From a bacterium (GTDB taxonomy: Bacteria > Oederibacteriota > JAAXVQ01 > JAUVAV01): DNA of 63,678 nt. The stretch lies in NCBI GenBank assembly GCA_021108215.1, contig JAIORK010000011.1, forward strand, positions 1 to 63,678. Direction: 5' to 3'. The first letter of the stretch is position 1. Each line of letters opens with the position of its first letter. Position numbers and translations under genes: made by a program. Of this stretch, positions 44,646-53,474 are shown one piece after another. The notes beneath the pieces were generated by a model. The model saw only the letters and a program-made list of their open reading frames with translations. It was not told the DNA's origin and did not search any database.

Positions 44646-45039
44646 TACCCCGTGGATAAATTGTACCCACCTTCCCTACTTCACGCGGGTGCTCGGTAAT
44701 CGCCTCAACCGGGCAAACCCGCTTGCACCCGCCGCAAGCATGACATAAGTCAGGATACGTGAGGACTTTTTCTCCTATTAAAACAATTGCACTGAACTGG
44801 CATATTTCCCCGCACTTGCCGCAAAGTGTGCACTTCGCTTCATCGACAACTGGAATAAGACGCATTACCGGATGTCGTTCCCTGATTTTCGGTTTTAAAA
44901 AAATATGGGCATTGGGTTCTTCCACATCACAATCAAGCAACGCAACCTGTTGCTCTGCAGCTGCGGCAACAACCGCCAGATTAGTTGCCACCGTTGTTTT
45001 TCCAGTCCCGCCTTTTCCACTTGCAATAACAACCCGCAT
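44563..45039 (-). CDS. ParA-ferredoxin ATPase copy 2, N-terminal part (frameshifted)
   Basis: Starts MRVVIASGKGGTGKTTVATN (P-loop) and contains CTLCGKCGEICQFSAI and CHACGGCKRVCPVEAI, two 4Fe-4S motifs, as in copy 1. After REVGKVGT (about residue 126) the frame departs from the family and runs on out of register. The ATG overlaps the DUF5320 stop (TGATG). Composite length 44202-45039 is 838 bp, one base more than a multiple of three. Confidence 0.78.
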   Translation of the reverse strand: MRVVIASGKGGTGKTTVATNLAVVAAAAEQQVALLDCDVEEPNAHIFLKPKIRERHPVMRLIPVVDEAKCTLCGKCGEICQFSAIVLIGEKVLTYPDLCHACGGCKRVCPVEAITEHPREVGKVGTIYPRGIGCWRSHESSGHSGSETGGTERRVDYY

Positions 45040-45380
45040 CAATCTTGGTCTTTTCCATCATCCAGCTTATTGATGCGTTCGTTCAGTTTGGCCAGTTCCG
45101 ACGTGAGCATGGCTGCCTGGTTTTTTAGTGTCTGCGCATTTTCCTGCGGTTCATCCTCCAAAGATGCTGCCGGACCAAACCCTGCGTAGGGTCCAAAACC
45201 GCCGCGCATGCCGAAAAACTGCCTGCCATTCGCGTATTGACCGCCGCCACGCCCGCCGCGCATACCCCAGCCGCCCCCTAACCGGTTATATCCCGGTTGG
45301 TTGGCACCACTACAGAATCCCATTTTTCTGCCTGTCATAGGGCCGAAACCCTGAGGCCCGCTTTGATCTCCTCTTGGCAT
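45039..45380 (-). CDS. DUF5320 Gly/Arg-rich protein
   Basis: A 113-residue protein beginning MPRGDQSGPQGFGPMTGRKMGFCSG, the standard opening of DUF5320 proteins, followed by a Gly-rich middle (GGGWGMRGGRGGGQ) and a C-terminal coiled coil (about 75-108). The family is encoded with NifX-like and ParA-ferredoxin genes in anaerobes; function unknown. Its stop overlaps the ParA start. Confidence 0.87.
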   Translation of the reverse strand: MPRGDQSGPQGFGPMTGRKMGFCSGANQPGYNRLGGGWGMRGGRGGGQYANGRQFFGMRGGFGPYAGFGPAASLEDEPQENAQTLKNQAAMLTSELAKLNERINKLDDGKDQD

Positions 45381-45402
45381 AATAATTCCTCCTTTATTTT
45401 TT

Positions 45403-45768
45403 TTAAACCCAATGCCCTTCTACATCCGCTTCTGCTATGCTTTTCAACTGGTCGCTTTGATACTTTTCCATCACTTGCGCAATCGTCCATTGGCCTTCAA
45501 GCGTATATATTTTTATCCCTGCCGCATGGAGCGCGGCAAATGCTTTGGGACCGACATGCCCTGTCACCAAAACTTGAGCACCGGCCTTGGCAACATGCCG
45601 TGCCGCCTGAATCCCCGCTCCCTGCATCGCCTCCAATTGTTGCTGATTATCCATCGGACGCACATCCCCGGTTTCAGTATCCATTACGATAAAATAGTCT
45701 GCCCGCCCGAAGCGTGTTTCAAATAAAGCATCCATGGTTTTACCTTGTGATGAAACTGCGATTTTCAT
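45403..45768 (-). CDS. NifX/NifB-like dinitrogenase cofactor-domain protein (copy 2)
   Basis: A 121-residue Nitro_FeMo-Co domain protein: MKIAVSSQGKTMDALFETRFGRADYFIVMD, then GIQAARHVAKAGAQVLVTGHVGPKAF. It differs from copy 1 (40835) by the FETRFGR variant. It lies 6 bp after DUF134 and is the first structural gene of the cluster, so both halves of the cluster have their own NifX-like member. Confidence 0.88.
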   Translation of the reverse strand: MKIAVSSQGKTMDALFETRFGRADYFIVMDTETGDVRPMDNQQQLEAMQGAGIQAARHVAKAGAQVLVTGHVGPKAFAALHAAGIKIYTLEGQWTIAQVMEKYQSDQLKSIAEADVEGHWV

Positions 45769-45774
45769 TTTATC

Positions 45775-46242
45775 TCATTCCTCCTTCTCTTCTTTTTCCG
45801 GCACATAGCCGGCCCACAATCCTTTTCTGTTTTCTGTATGCACCCGCCTGACCGCAGTTTTTCCACATTGTGGACACTGGCCCGGCCGAGGAGTTCCAAA
45901 CGGCACTTCCCATACATGCTCGCAAGGGCGGCAGGCAAACTGGCGTTTCCCGCGGATGGCCACCGGGCCGCCTTCAATATTTAAACAGCCGCCTTCAACA
46001 ATGACTTTGGCAGTTTTTTTATGCGCCGCTTCCAGAATTCTCCCAAACGTTTGCCGCGAAACATTCATGTGTTGGGCCGCTTTTTCCTGGTACAAACCCA
46101 AACAATCCGCCAAACGCAGGGCCTCATATTCATCCAGTGTCAAGACCACCTCAGGCAACGACTGCGCCGGAATCCCGGCCGATTTAAAGCGTTGGAATTG
46201 AGGTTTCCCGGCAACATTCCGGCAAAAACGGGGTCTGGGCAT
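45775..46242 (-). CDS. DUF134 helix-turn-helix regulator with zinc-ribbon tail
   Basis: A 155-residue protein. The DUF134 domain (about 1-95) has VVLTLDEYEALRLADCLGLYQEKAAQHMNVSRQTFGRIL, a sigma-4-like helix-turn-helix. Residues 110-145 carry CRPCEHVW and CPQCGKTA, a zinc ribbon. DUF134 genes lead NifX/ParA clusters in many anaerobes and probably regulate them. The ATG has a GAAGGAAGG site. Directly upstream is the palindromic promoter at 46262-46305, its likely binding site. Confidence 0.88.
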   Translation of the reverse strand: MPRPRFCRNVAGKPQFQRFKSAGIPAQSLPEVVLTLDEYEALRLADCLGLYQEKAAQHMNVSRQTFGRILEAAHKKTAKVIVEGGCLNIEGGPVAIRGKRQFACRPCEHVWEVPFGTPRPGQCPQCGKTAVRRVHTENRKGLWAGYVPEKEEKEE

Positions 46243-46261
46243 AGGCGCCTTCCTTCTTCAA

Positions 46262-46305
46262 AGCATTGACATATTATGAGCATATGCCCATAATATGTCA
46301 ATGCT
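46262..46305. promoter_or_regulatory. 44-bp palindrome forming promoters on both strands
   Basis: Two 22-bp arms match at 21 positions; the left arm begins AGCATTGACATATTATG and the centre is GCATATGC. Because of the symmetry both strands read TTGACA-N17-CATAAT: plus strand -35 at 46266-46271 and -10 at 46289-46294; minus strand -35 at 46296-46301 and -10 at 46273-46278. The minus-strand promoter would start about 24 bp before the DUF134 ATG. The palindrome is also a natural operator. On the plus strand it is followed by eight T, so it could also act as a terminator. Confidence 0.75.
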
Positions 46306-46425
46306 TTTTTTTAATATGTCCATATCCGCAACTCCTAAATTTTAACCTGTTTGATTAGTACAGGAAAAACCAAAAACACAGTTATAGAAAAACATTCCTT
46401 GCTTCTTTACTGACCCTATCCTGCG

Positions 46426-48006
46426 TTAAAACCGCACATGAACACTCAGTTTTCCTGTTTGGCTGGAATAGTTGTTGTCAGAAAAGGTTGAAGTAAATTG
46501 GGTTACTTTAAATTCGCCGGCCAGTTTGATATGCCCGGCCTTGGTCATTGGGTAGGCTGCAGTGAAGTTGTATTCCTGCCGATTCGTATCCGCAGCATTG
46601 GCACGGTTGGACAAACTAATGTTCACCAGTCCGCCCAGATCCAGGCGCTCATACATCCTGGCGTATATTGACAGTTTGATGCCATGGGTAATATTCTTTC
46701 CCGTCAGCAGAATTGTATTATCATAATAAGTTACATTTTCCTGATTGAGTGAATACCCCACACCGGGTGTGAGCTGGTTTAAAACTCCGGTTTTAAAAAC
46801 AAACGGCACTTTTACATCACCCAGTATGTAATCAGTACTGTAATCATTATCATTATTCCGCTCATCCTGGTAATCAGCATGTTCATAGGAAGCGTTTACA
46901 CAAACCATTCCGGCTTTGAAAAAACTATTGGCAGCATAGACCAGGTTGGCATTATCAATCAAAACGTTATCATTGCGATCTGTCAGTTTTGTCATTAAAT
47001 TAATGCCCATTCCCTTGTAAAAGAAATCCAGTCCAACTTTGGGGGTAAAAGTAACCAAGGTGTCGGTCATGTCTCCGTTAACATTATTATTATAACGTTC
47101 GCCATACACATATGCTTTGAGCATCCGGTTAAATAAATATTTATACAGATTCCCCTTAATCACCAACTTATCCGGACTCGCAAATCCGGTTAAGGAGTTG
47201 AACTGACTGCCTACCCGTTCGAACTCGGCAAAGCCCCGAAAGCCCTGGTACTGAAAAAGATTTCGTAAAAACAGGGCAATGTCACTTGTCTCGTCACCCG
47301 TACTTTCATTCTTTTGAAAGACCTGGGAGAGCTCGCCTTCAAAACGAAAATCGCGGGAAAGGGTATACTTAAAATCCGCTCCGTAGATATTATTTTTCAG
47401 AACATTTAAAAGTCCGGTAGAGTCGGTGATACTTCCCTGATCATCGGCGGCATTGACATAATTGATCCCCACCTCCAGAGCGCGGCCAAAGAAACGTTTA
47501 TTTACCCGAATACCACCGGCATAACGGGCAAAAGCGGCATTCTCCCGGGGCACCACTACCCGGCCGATAAACGGAGTCACCTGATAATCCATTAAGCTCA
47601 CCTTGGCCATGGCACCGCGGGCTGTCTGTCCCATGGTATACCGGGAATAGGTGGTAAAAAAATCACCGGCTGTAATTTTGTTAAACCCGCTGCCGGTCTC
47701 GACCAAAAATTTCTGGAGCTCAAAATAATCCTGCCCTTTTAAATTCGGTTCATCGGTATACTTGGCAGTTGTATTGGCCCGGATATAAAAAGAATCGAAA
47801 TTTTTAATAATTGATCCTGTTAAATAATGTTCGGAAAACAATCCCGGTGTTAGAATCGAACTACCTTCATTACCTTGTACGCTGTTGCTAATCACCGCAG
47901 AAGTAAGATCGAGATTGAGTATGTCCTTCTCCCCGATTTTTAACGCCTCCCCCGATGAAACAAACAGTAGCAGTCCAATAACAGCAGGAATAAATGCTTT
48001 GTTCAT
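46426..48006 (-). CDS. Outer-membrane beta-barrel protein
   Basis: About 526 residues: a signal peptide (1-22, MNKAFIPAVIGLLLFVSSGEA) and then alternating hydrophobic strands with aromatic belts through to a C-terminal phenylalanine (KLSVHVRF), the marks of an outer-membrane barrel. No plug or TonB box. I do not recognise a family; it looks like large uncharacterised barrels of diderm anaerobes. ATG 48006 is preferred over an in-frame GTG because GAGGT lies 5 nt upstream. It starts 16 bp after the coiled-coil gene, forming a two-gene operon. Confidence 0.78.
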   Translation of the reverse strand: MNKAFIPAVIGLLLFVSSGEALKIGEKDILNLDLTSAVISNSVQGNEGSSILTPGLFSEHYLTGSIIKNFDSFYIRANTTAKYTDEPNLKGQDYFELQKFLVETGSGFNKITAGDFFTTYSRYTMGQTARGAMAKVSLMDYQVTPFIGRVVVPRENAAFARYAGGIRVNKRFFGRALEVGINYVNAADDQGSITDSTGLLNVLKNNIYGADFKYTLSRDFRFEGELSQVFQKNESTGDETSDIALFLRNLFQYQGFRGFAEFERVGSQFNSLTGFASPDKLVIKGNLYKYLFNRMLKAYVYGERYNNNVNGDMTDTLVTFTPKVGLDFFYKGMGINLMTKLTDRNDNVLIDNANLVYAANSFFKAGMVCVNASYEHADYQDERNNDNDYSTDYILGDVKVPFVFKTGVLNQLTPGVGYSLNQENVTYYDNTILLTGKNITHGIKLSIYARMYERLDLGGLVNISLSNRANAADTNRQEYNFTAAYPMTKAGHIKLAGEFKVTQFTSTFSDNNYSSQTGKLSVHVRF

Positions 48007-48022
48007 GGATGACCTCACCTTT

Positions 48023-51000
48023 TTAATGAAAATTACGTGATCCGGCCGGTTGATATTTGTACTTTATTCTAATGCTATACTCTATACTGCCATATCCATC
48101 GTCACTGCCAGTCATATCCAGCACTTCGAAAAGACCATATTTATTATCCAATGTCCGCACTGCGTAAGTATGCCCAACTGCGGGATTAATATTGTATCCA
48201 TCACTGCCTATGTATTGTCCGTTATCTTCGGGAACAGTGGTTACGCTATCTATGCTGACTATCCCTAAATCCAGCGCACCGGAATAAGGCGGAGTGGTAT
48301 GATTCATTAAAATCGCCGGCACTCCGTACGGTTCGACCAACATATCATGAGGATCATCAAAGCCAACAAAAGCATGCCCGGTAGCAAAAAGAAAGAGCCT
48401 GTCACCTGACGGTGACAAGGTCACCATCCCCGAGGGCAAGGGTGCTTGTACTACCTCCCCCTGGAGTACGTTGGAAAACATGCCAAAAAGAGTAGCCGAT
48501 GATTTGAGCACTTGATTACGAACGCCGGTACTAATCACCATAACTTCCCATTGATTCTCTTTTACGGTTGAGTTGGTCCGCGTGTTTATATAAGATTTAT
48601 TCCAGTGGAAATTAATCACAATGATACCTCGATCCATCTGCGCGATATCAACTACGGGCTGGATCCGGATATTATCGGCATTGCGGAAAAAATTCCTGAG
48701 ATTTTGCTCCAGGGCGTAACGGTCGCCGTAATATTGATCAGAGATATGACGCATGAACAAGGCAACATTTTTGGTTTCATAGCTTTCTTTTAATTTGTCC
48801 AGGAGGGCTTGCGCAATTTCCTGATAAGTCTGATGAACATACTTGATTTTAATACGCGGAAACTCTTCCTGTAAGGAATGATCCCTCTCTTTATCCACTG
48901 CTTCACCGGAAATATAAAAGGTTTCATCACCCAGCGGAGCAAAGACCAACTCAAACATCCGGTTCCCGTTTTTATTATAAACAGCTGTCCGGCGATCGCC
49001 ATTCACCTGAATAAATACTGTAGCAACATCACTGCCGCCATAAAACTCCGGTTTTTGATGGGTCCGGCGATGGAAATAATAAAATGACTTGGCAAAACCC
49101 CTGATCACAATCTTGCCGTTGACCAGACTATTTTTGTAGACTGTCACTGTGCCGTCTTGCAATGTATTCAGTGGTTGATCCTGAATAACGACATCCTCAA
49201 TGACCGGTCTCGAGTCCTTTTTCCATTTAGTAATCAAGGGTTCTTTCATATCCCTTAATTTTTTAAGCATAGTCTCATTCTCACGGCACATGCCGTAAAA
49301 CTTGCGAAACGTGTCCAGTTCGTCATAAATCTCCAGAATTTCTTCAATATCCTCGTTACGCGTTTGTCTGCCATTAAGCTTTTCCGCCTGACCCAACAGT
49401 TTGCTCAGCAAAACTTGGGCTGCCTGGTTATCCTCGTTTTTTTGAGCCTGGTACTTGTCAGCCTCACCATCCCGCTGCGCAGCCCTGGTAATAATTTCCT
49501 GATATAATACAAACACCTGTTCAATGGCTTTCAGTGTCTTTTGTTTCTTATCCGTACTGCTTTGATACCATTTTGCCCGGATGCGCACACCTTTTTCATC
49601 ACCACTCCACTTCAGGGTAGTTGCATAGGTTTTTATGTATTGCTGAATTTCCTCATTAATCATAGTGATTTCCAGCATATCCTTATCCATTTTATTTTGA
49701 ATGGCCCGGGCTTCTTCTGAAATCCGGCTATAATCAGCTGCGGATAATTGAGGAAAAACCTCTTTTTCCGTACCGTGAAAACGATTACTGATGGGAAAAC
49801 CAACATACTCCGCCTGGGGATTGGGACGATTTTTACTAACCTGTTTTCCCTGCCAGTACCAAACTCCATAGCTAAGGAGCGTATCAATCTGTTTGTGTTT
49901 GTCCGCAAATTCTTTTTCAACGCTCTCATACTTTTCCTTCAAGCCGCTCCAGGCTTTGACAGCTTTGGTAATCGGACTCTCCACATTGTTGAGGATAAAT
50001 TGGGTAATCGATTTCTTTACATCACCATTCTTACCCGCTCGTACCCCATTCACCGTCAGCGTGGCATCTGAATCCATTATCCCTTTAACTTTCTCAATCT
50101 TCCCAACCTGATTTTCCACCTCTGACTTGATGGAACCGCGTAAATTTTTAATTGCCGACAGTATGCCTTCCAAAGAAACAACCCACTCGGCAGCTTCTTC
50201 TGATTTGCGATTCACCTCATCAACCGCTTTATAATAAGGTGTGATATTTTGTTCTCGAATCTCTTTATCCAGACGATTCCAAAGCCCGGCATAAGCCTTC
50301 AGCATAGCGGTGGTTTTCTCTTTTTGCTTGGTAACTTTGACAATTTCCTGATTCAGTTGGGATACCACAATCATGAGCGCTTCGACATTCCATATCGTGG
50401 CTTTGGCATATAACTTCTGTTTTTTGCCGACATAATCCTCATCAAGATAGGGTTTTAAATTAGTGCGCGTTTGACTTAAACGCGTTTTCAGACTTTTAAT
50501 ATCCTGAATAATAGATCCGGCTGATTTGTGTTGACCTTTGACCGCTGCCACTGCTTTTTTATTTTCCTTATCCAGCGCTTCGGCTTGCTTTTGTTCTTGG
50601 TATTCCAACAACAAGTCCTCCGACGTACCGTCCCGGTTGTTGAAAATTTCTCCGTATTGGCGCAACACACTATCCAGTTTTCCTGATAAATTTTCTAAAG
50701 CGCGTAATCGTTTTTCCAGAGCTGCGGTCTTTTCTTTCTGGTTCTTAATTTGATCTTCACATATAGTGCCCGCTTCTTTCTCAAACTCTTTTATTGTCTC
50801 AAGTTGGGCTTGCAGTATATCAGCATCTTTTTCATACTCGGTCTTGGCACTGGTAATCCGGGCATAGGCATGATTTGCACAAATCCTGAGCGCACCGCCT
50901 TTGGAAAAATCAAAGTGATCAATAAAAACCTTGACTGCTTCCCGCACAACATTGGCCTTAAATTGTTTTTTCAGTTTTGCGACAACAACATTGGTTTGCC

Positions 51001-51385
51001 TTTGCTTTTCATCCAAACGCTCCTTTTTATCAACGCTGCGCTTGATTTCAGCTTTGGTCTTTTTAATTGCCACAAGATAGGGATTGACTGCCTTCACCCC
51101 ATTGGGTTTGTATTTCGGAATTTCCGCACGAATATTGGCAAGGGATTGACTAATCGCCTTGCAGCGGGCAGCCAGATCGTTAATCTTTTGCTTACCGGCT
51201 TGCAGCCCGGCAGCACCTTTGAGAGCCTGTCGGCTTAAAACAACATTGGCGGTATCATAGACTTGTACACCTACCGCATTGATCTGACCCTGGATGGCGT
51301 TGTACCTACCGTGGATATCAGAACTGCCCCGGCAAATCGAGCATGCCAGGCTGAATGTGAATAATAATAGAATTAACTTTTTCAT
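48023..51385 (-). CDS. Large secreted coiled-coil protein
   Basis: About 1120 residues. Signal peptide 1-20 (MKKLILLLFTFSLACSICRG), then some 670 residues of mostly helical, Lys/Glu/Gln-rich coiled coil. From about 700 on it becomes beta-rich (VTVYKNSLVNGKIVIRGFAKSFYYF), then a helical piece like NTF2/SnoaL domains (about 865-930, ALLDKLKESYETKNVALFMRH), and a final beta domain with LSPSGDRLFLFATGHAF. No family recognised. Made just before an outer-membrane barrel and probably works with it in the periplasm or at the surface. ATG 51385 has a GGGGGG site. Confidence 0.75.
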   Translation of the reverse strand: MKKLILLLFTFSLACSICRGSSDIHGRYNAIQGQINAVGVQVYDTANVVLSRQALKGAAGLQAGKQKINDLAARCKAISQSLANIRAEIPKYKPNGVKAVNPYLVAIKKTKAEIKRSVDKKERLDEKQRQTNVVVAKLKKQFKANVVREAVKVFIDHFDFSKGGALRICANHAYARITSAKTEYEKDADILQAQLETIKEFEKEAGTICEDQIKNQKEKTAALEKRLRALENLSGKLDSVLRQYGEIFNNRDGTSEDLLLEYQEQKQAEALDKENKKAVAAVKGQHKSAGSIIQDIKSLKTRLSQTRTNLKPYLDEDYVGKKQKLYAKATIWNVEALMIVVSQLNQEIVKVTKQKEKTTAMLKAYAGLWNRLDKEIREQNITPYYKAVDEVNRKSEEAAEWVVSLEGILSAIKNLRGSIKSEVENQVGKIEKVKGIMDSDATLTVNGVRAGKNGDVKKSITQFILNNVESPITKAVKAWSGLKEKYESVEKEFADKHKQIDTLLSYGVWYWQGKQVSKNRPNPQAEYVGFPISNRFHGTEKEVFPQLSAADYSRISEEARAIQNKMDKDMLEITMINEEIQQYIKTYATTLKWSGDEKGVRIRAKWYQSSTDKKQKTLKAIEQVFVLYQEIITRAAQRDGEADKYQAQKNEDNQAAQVLLSKLLGQAEKLNGRQTRNEDIEEILEIYDELDTFRKFYGMCRENETMLKKLRDMKEPLITKWKKDSRPVIEDVVIQDQPLNTLQDGTVTVYKNSLVNGKIVIRGFAKSFYYFHRRTHQKPEFYGGSDVATVFIQVNGDRRTAVYNKNGNRMFELVFAPLGDETFYISGEAVDKERDHSLQEEFPRIKIKYVHQTYQEIAQALLDKLKESYETKNVALFMRHISDQYYGDRYALEQNLRNFFRNADNIRIQPVVDIAQMDRGIIVINFHWNKSYINTRTNSTVKENQWEVMVISTGVRNQVLKSSATLFGMFSNVLQGEVVQAPLPSGMVTLSPSGDRLFLFATGHAFVGFDDPHDMLVEPYGVPAILMNHTTPPYSGALDLGIVSIDSVTTVPEDNGQYIGSDGYNINPAVGHTYAVRTLDNKYGLFEVLDMTGSDDGYGSIEYSIRIKYKYQPAGSRNFH

Positions 51386-51544
51386 AATCCCCCCAATACG
51401 CAACTATGCATTATTAATCGGCAAATTAAGAAAAGGCATAAGTAATGCAAGCGGAACGTTCCAATTTCACAGCTTAAGTTCTTCCGGATTTACCGTTTTT
51501 TTCAGAACCGGCTATTTAGGCGCCGGGGCATACAATGAATCAAA

Positions 51545-52057
51545 TCATTTTTCAGCAAAACGGTATCTTTTTATAGAATATTTCAAACCATTTTCTTCAC
51601 CCGGGCGAATTTCCTCAACCATTGTAAAAGCACTATACTCCGGAAAAAAGGCATCACATTCAAATGCATGCTCAATTTCCGTAATAATCAATTCCTCTAA
51701 TGCAGGATGTGAAAATGCTTCCGCATAAATACTTGCGCCGCCAATGACAAACATGTCTCCGCCAAAGGATTTCGCGAGATCAAGCGCTGCTTGCAATCCA
51801 TCGGCCGTGTTCGGTGCAGAACATTTTTCAGGATGCCGGGTAATGACAATATTTTCACGCTCCGGCAGCGGACGAAATTTCTCCGGAATGGAGTCCCAGG
51901 TTTTCCTGCCCATGATGACACAATTGGGTTTATCCAAGTTCTTTGAAATCGTGGTCTGCTTAAACCACTGCATATCGCCTTTTAAGCGCCAGGGCAATTG
52001 ATTCCCTTGACCGATCCCCCGTTTAGCATCCACTGCGACAATGATTTTAAATCCCAT
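51545..52057 (-). CDS. folA: Dihydrofolate reductase
   Basis: A 170-residue enzyme that reduces dihydrofolate to tetrahydrofolate with NADPH. Family motifs: KIIVAVDAKRGIGQGNQLPWRLKGDMQWFK, VIMGRKTWDSIPEKFRPLPER and FVIGGASIYAEA. It starts 2 bp after the thyA stop; DHFR regenerates the folate that ThyA oxidises. Confidence 0.96.
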   Translation of the reverse strand: MGFKIIVAVDAKRGIGQGNQLPWRLKGDMQWFKQTTISKNLDKPNCVIMGRKTWDSIPEKFRPLPERENIVITRHPEKCSAPNTADGLQAALDLAKSFGGDMFVIGGASIYAEAFSHPALEELIITEIEHAFECDAFFPEYSAFTMVEEIRPGEENGLKYSIKRYRFAEK

Positions 52058-52059
52058 GA

Positions 52060-52911
52060 TCAGACCGCAATCGGAAAAACAATTTTAGGATGGGATTGAT
52101 AATCAACCAGTTCAGTCTGGTCATACTGCCAATCAAAAATAGAGATAAAGGATTTGGTCTCAATACGCGGTAAGGATAAGGGCTCACGCTTGAGCTGTTC
52201 TTTCGCGCCCTCGATATGATTTTCATAAATATGCACATCACTTAACATACCGGTGACCATGCCTTCCTTGAGTCCGGCTTCTTTAGCAAGCAAATGGAGT
52301 AAAATGGCATAGGAAGCCAGGTTAAATGGAATGCCCAGCATCAAGTCGCAGCTGCGCTGGAACCAGGTTAAATTCAACTTATTCCCGATCACCACCAGAT
52401 GAAAAAGAACATGACAGGGCGGCAAAGCCTGATGCGGCAGTGCGAGCGGATTCCATGCCGATACCAGCATCCGCCGGTCCTGCGGATTGGTTTTTAAGGT
52501 TTCAACCACTTGCGCAAGTTGGTCAACACCCTTTTTCACATCATCAGATTGTCCAAAATGACGCCATTGAAATCCATAAACCGGACCCAGATCATTTTCT
52601 TCCATCTGGATTCGTTTGCGTTCCTCATCCGGGGTGCCTTCCGGAATATGGTCAGGCGAACACCATTCATCCCAAATATGGCAGCCGCGTTCTTTGAGCC
52701 AGTTTTTATCGGTCAAGCCTTTGATAAAAAATTCCAGCTCTACGCGAACGGACTTGAATGCCATTTTCTTGGTAGTCAGCAAGGGAAACCCGTCCGCCAT
52801 ATCATGCTGCAACATTGCCCCGGCCAGCGAGAGCGCCTTCACACCGGTCCGGTTCTGCTTTACATCCCCTTCCGTTAATACTTTTTTGACCAATTCAAGA
52901 TACTGTTTCAC
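52060..52911 (-). CDS. thyA: Thymidylate synthase
   Basis: A 283-residue ThyA that methylates dUMP to dTMP with methylene-tetrahydrofolate. Catalytic cysteine C166 lies in ALPPCHVLF; RRMLVSAWNP and FQRSCDLMLGIPFNLASY are conserved dUMP and folate-binding blocks. Length is near the family norm. It heads the thyA-folA operon, just beyond the defence island. Confidence 0.97.
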   Translation of the reverse strand: MKQYLELVKKVLTEGDVKQNRTGVKALSLAGAMLQHDMADGFPLLTTKKMAFKSVRVELEFFIKGLTDKNWLKERGCHIWDEWCSPDHIPEGTPDEERKRIQMEENDLGPVYGFQWRHFGQSDDVKKGVDQLAQVVETLKTNPQDRRMLVSAWNPLALPHQALPPCHVLFHLVVIGNKLNLTWFQRSCDLMLGIPFNLASYAILLHLLAKEAGLKEGMVTGMLSDVHIYENHIEGAKEQLKREPLSLPRIETKSFISIFDWQYDQTELVDYQSHPKIVFPIAV

Positions 52912-52958
52912 CCAACATCTCCTCTAATTAAAACAAAGTGTTTTTTCTCAACAAAACT

Positions 52959-53103
52959 ACTATTCTTCTTTATACCGTCTAAAACTCCGTGGAATTAGTT
53001 TGTCATAACTTGTTTCCCGCAACGCCTCATCCGCCGGAAACCAGCGAAGATCGGGATCGAGTATCTTGTAGGACGAATGCGGAAAATCAGGATGAATGGT
53101 CAT
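52959..53103 (-). pseudogene. N-terminal remnant of a restriction helicase/nuclease subunit
   Basis: The ATG at 53103 opens MTIHPDFPHSSYKILDPDLRW, then one extra base shifts to another frame that reads FPADEALRETSYDKLIPRSF before a stop at 52959. This wording resembles the start of DEAD/DEAH-type restriction subunits of type III-like restriction-modification operons. Only about 47 codons remain and the frame is broken. It begins at the HepT stop codon, where such a gene would sit. Confidence 0.5.
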
Positions 53104-53474
53104 TATTCAATATCCTGAATAATTTTTTTGATTGTATCGGCAAGAGGTTTTATCTGGTGTTTGCAGACCCAAAAGATTTCTTCAGCATCTATATCAAAAT
53201 AATGGTGCGTAATAATGTCCCGCATTCCTTTGGCGCCTGTCCAGTCTATTTCAGGGTATTGCTTCAAGAGTTTGTGATCCGTAATTTTATCAATTTTTTT
53301 CAGACTTTCGCCAATGGCAATAATCATCATACAAATACTGTCTAATTTATCTATACCGTCCGGAGTATCAGTAAAATCGCTAACCGCGCTAATCGGCTCA
53401 AAACGTCGGATCACTTTTTGAATCGCATCATAAATCTGCCGCAATACATCTAAAATTATTTCTTTATCATACAT
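53103..53474 (-). CDS. hepT: HepT-like HEPN toxin
   Basis: A 123-residue HEPN (DUF86) protein. Its catalytic motif is R85-x4-H90-x-Y92 (RDIITHHY), matching the R-x4-H-x-Y of HepT RNases whose tyrosine is AMPylated by the MntA antitoxin. ATG 53474 has an AAGGAAG site and overlaps the MNT gene by 8 nt, so both are made together. Confidence 0.9.
   Translation of the reverse strand: MYDKEIILDVLRQIYDAIQKVIRRFEPISAVSDFTDTPDGIDKLDSICMMIIAIGESLKKIDKITDHKLLKQYPEIDWTGAKGMRDIITHHYFDIDAEEIFWVCKHQIKPLADTIKKIIQDIE

Noticed and set aside
40835-46242. A nitrogen-fixation cluster, suggested by NifX/NifB-like proteins
   Set aside because: No nifH, nifD, nifK, nifE or nifN is present and the NifX-like proteins are the small orphan type common in non-diazotrophs.
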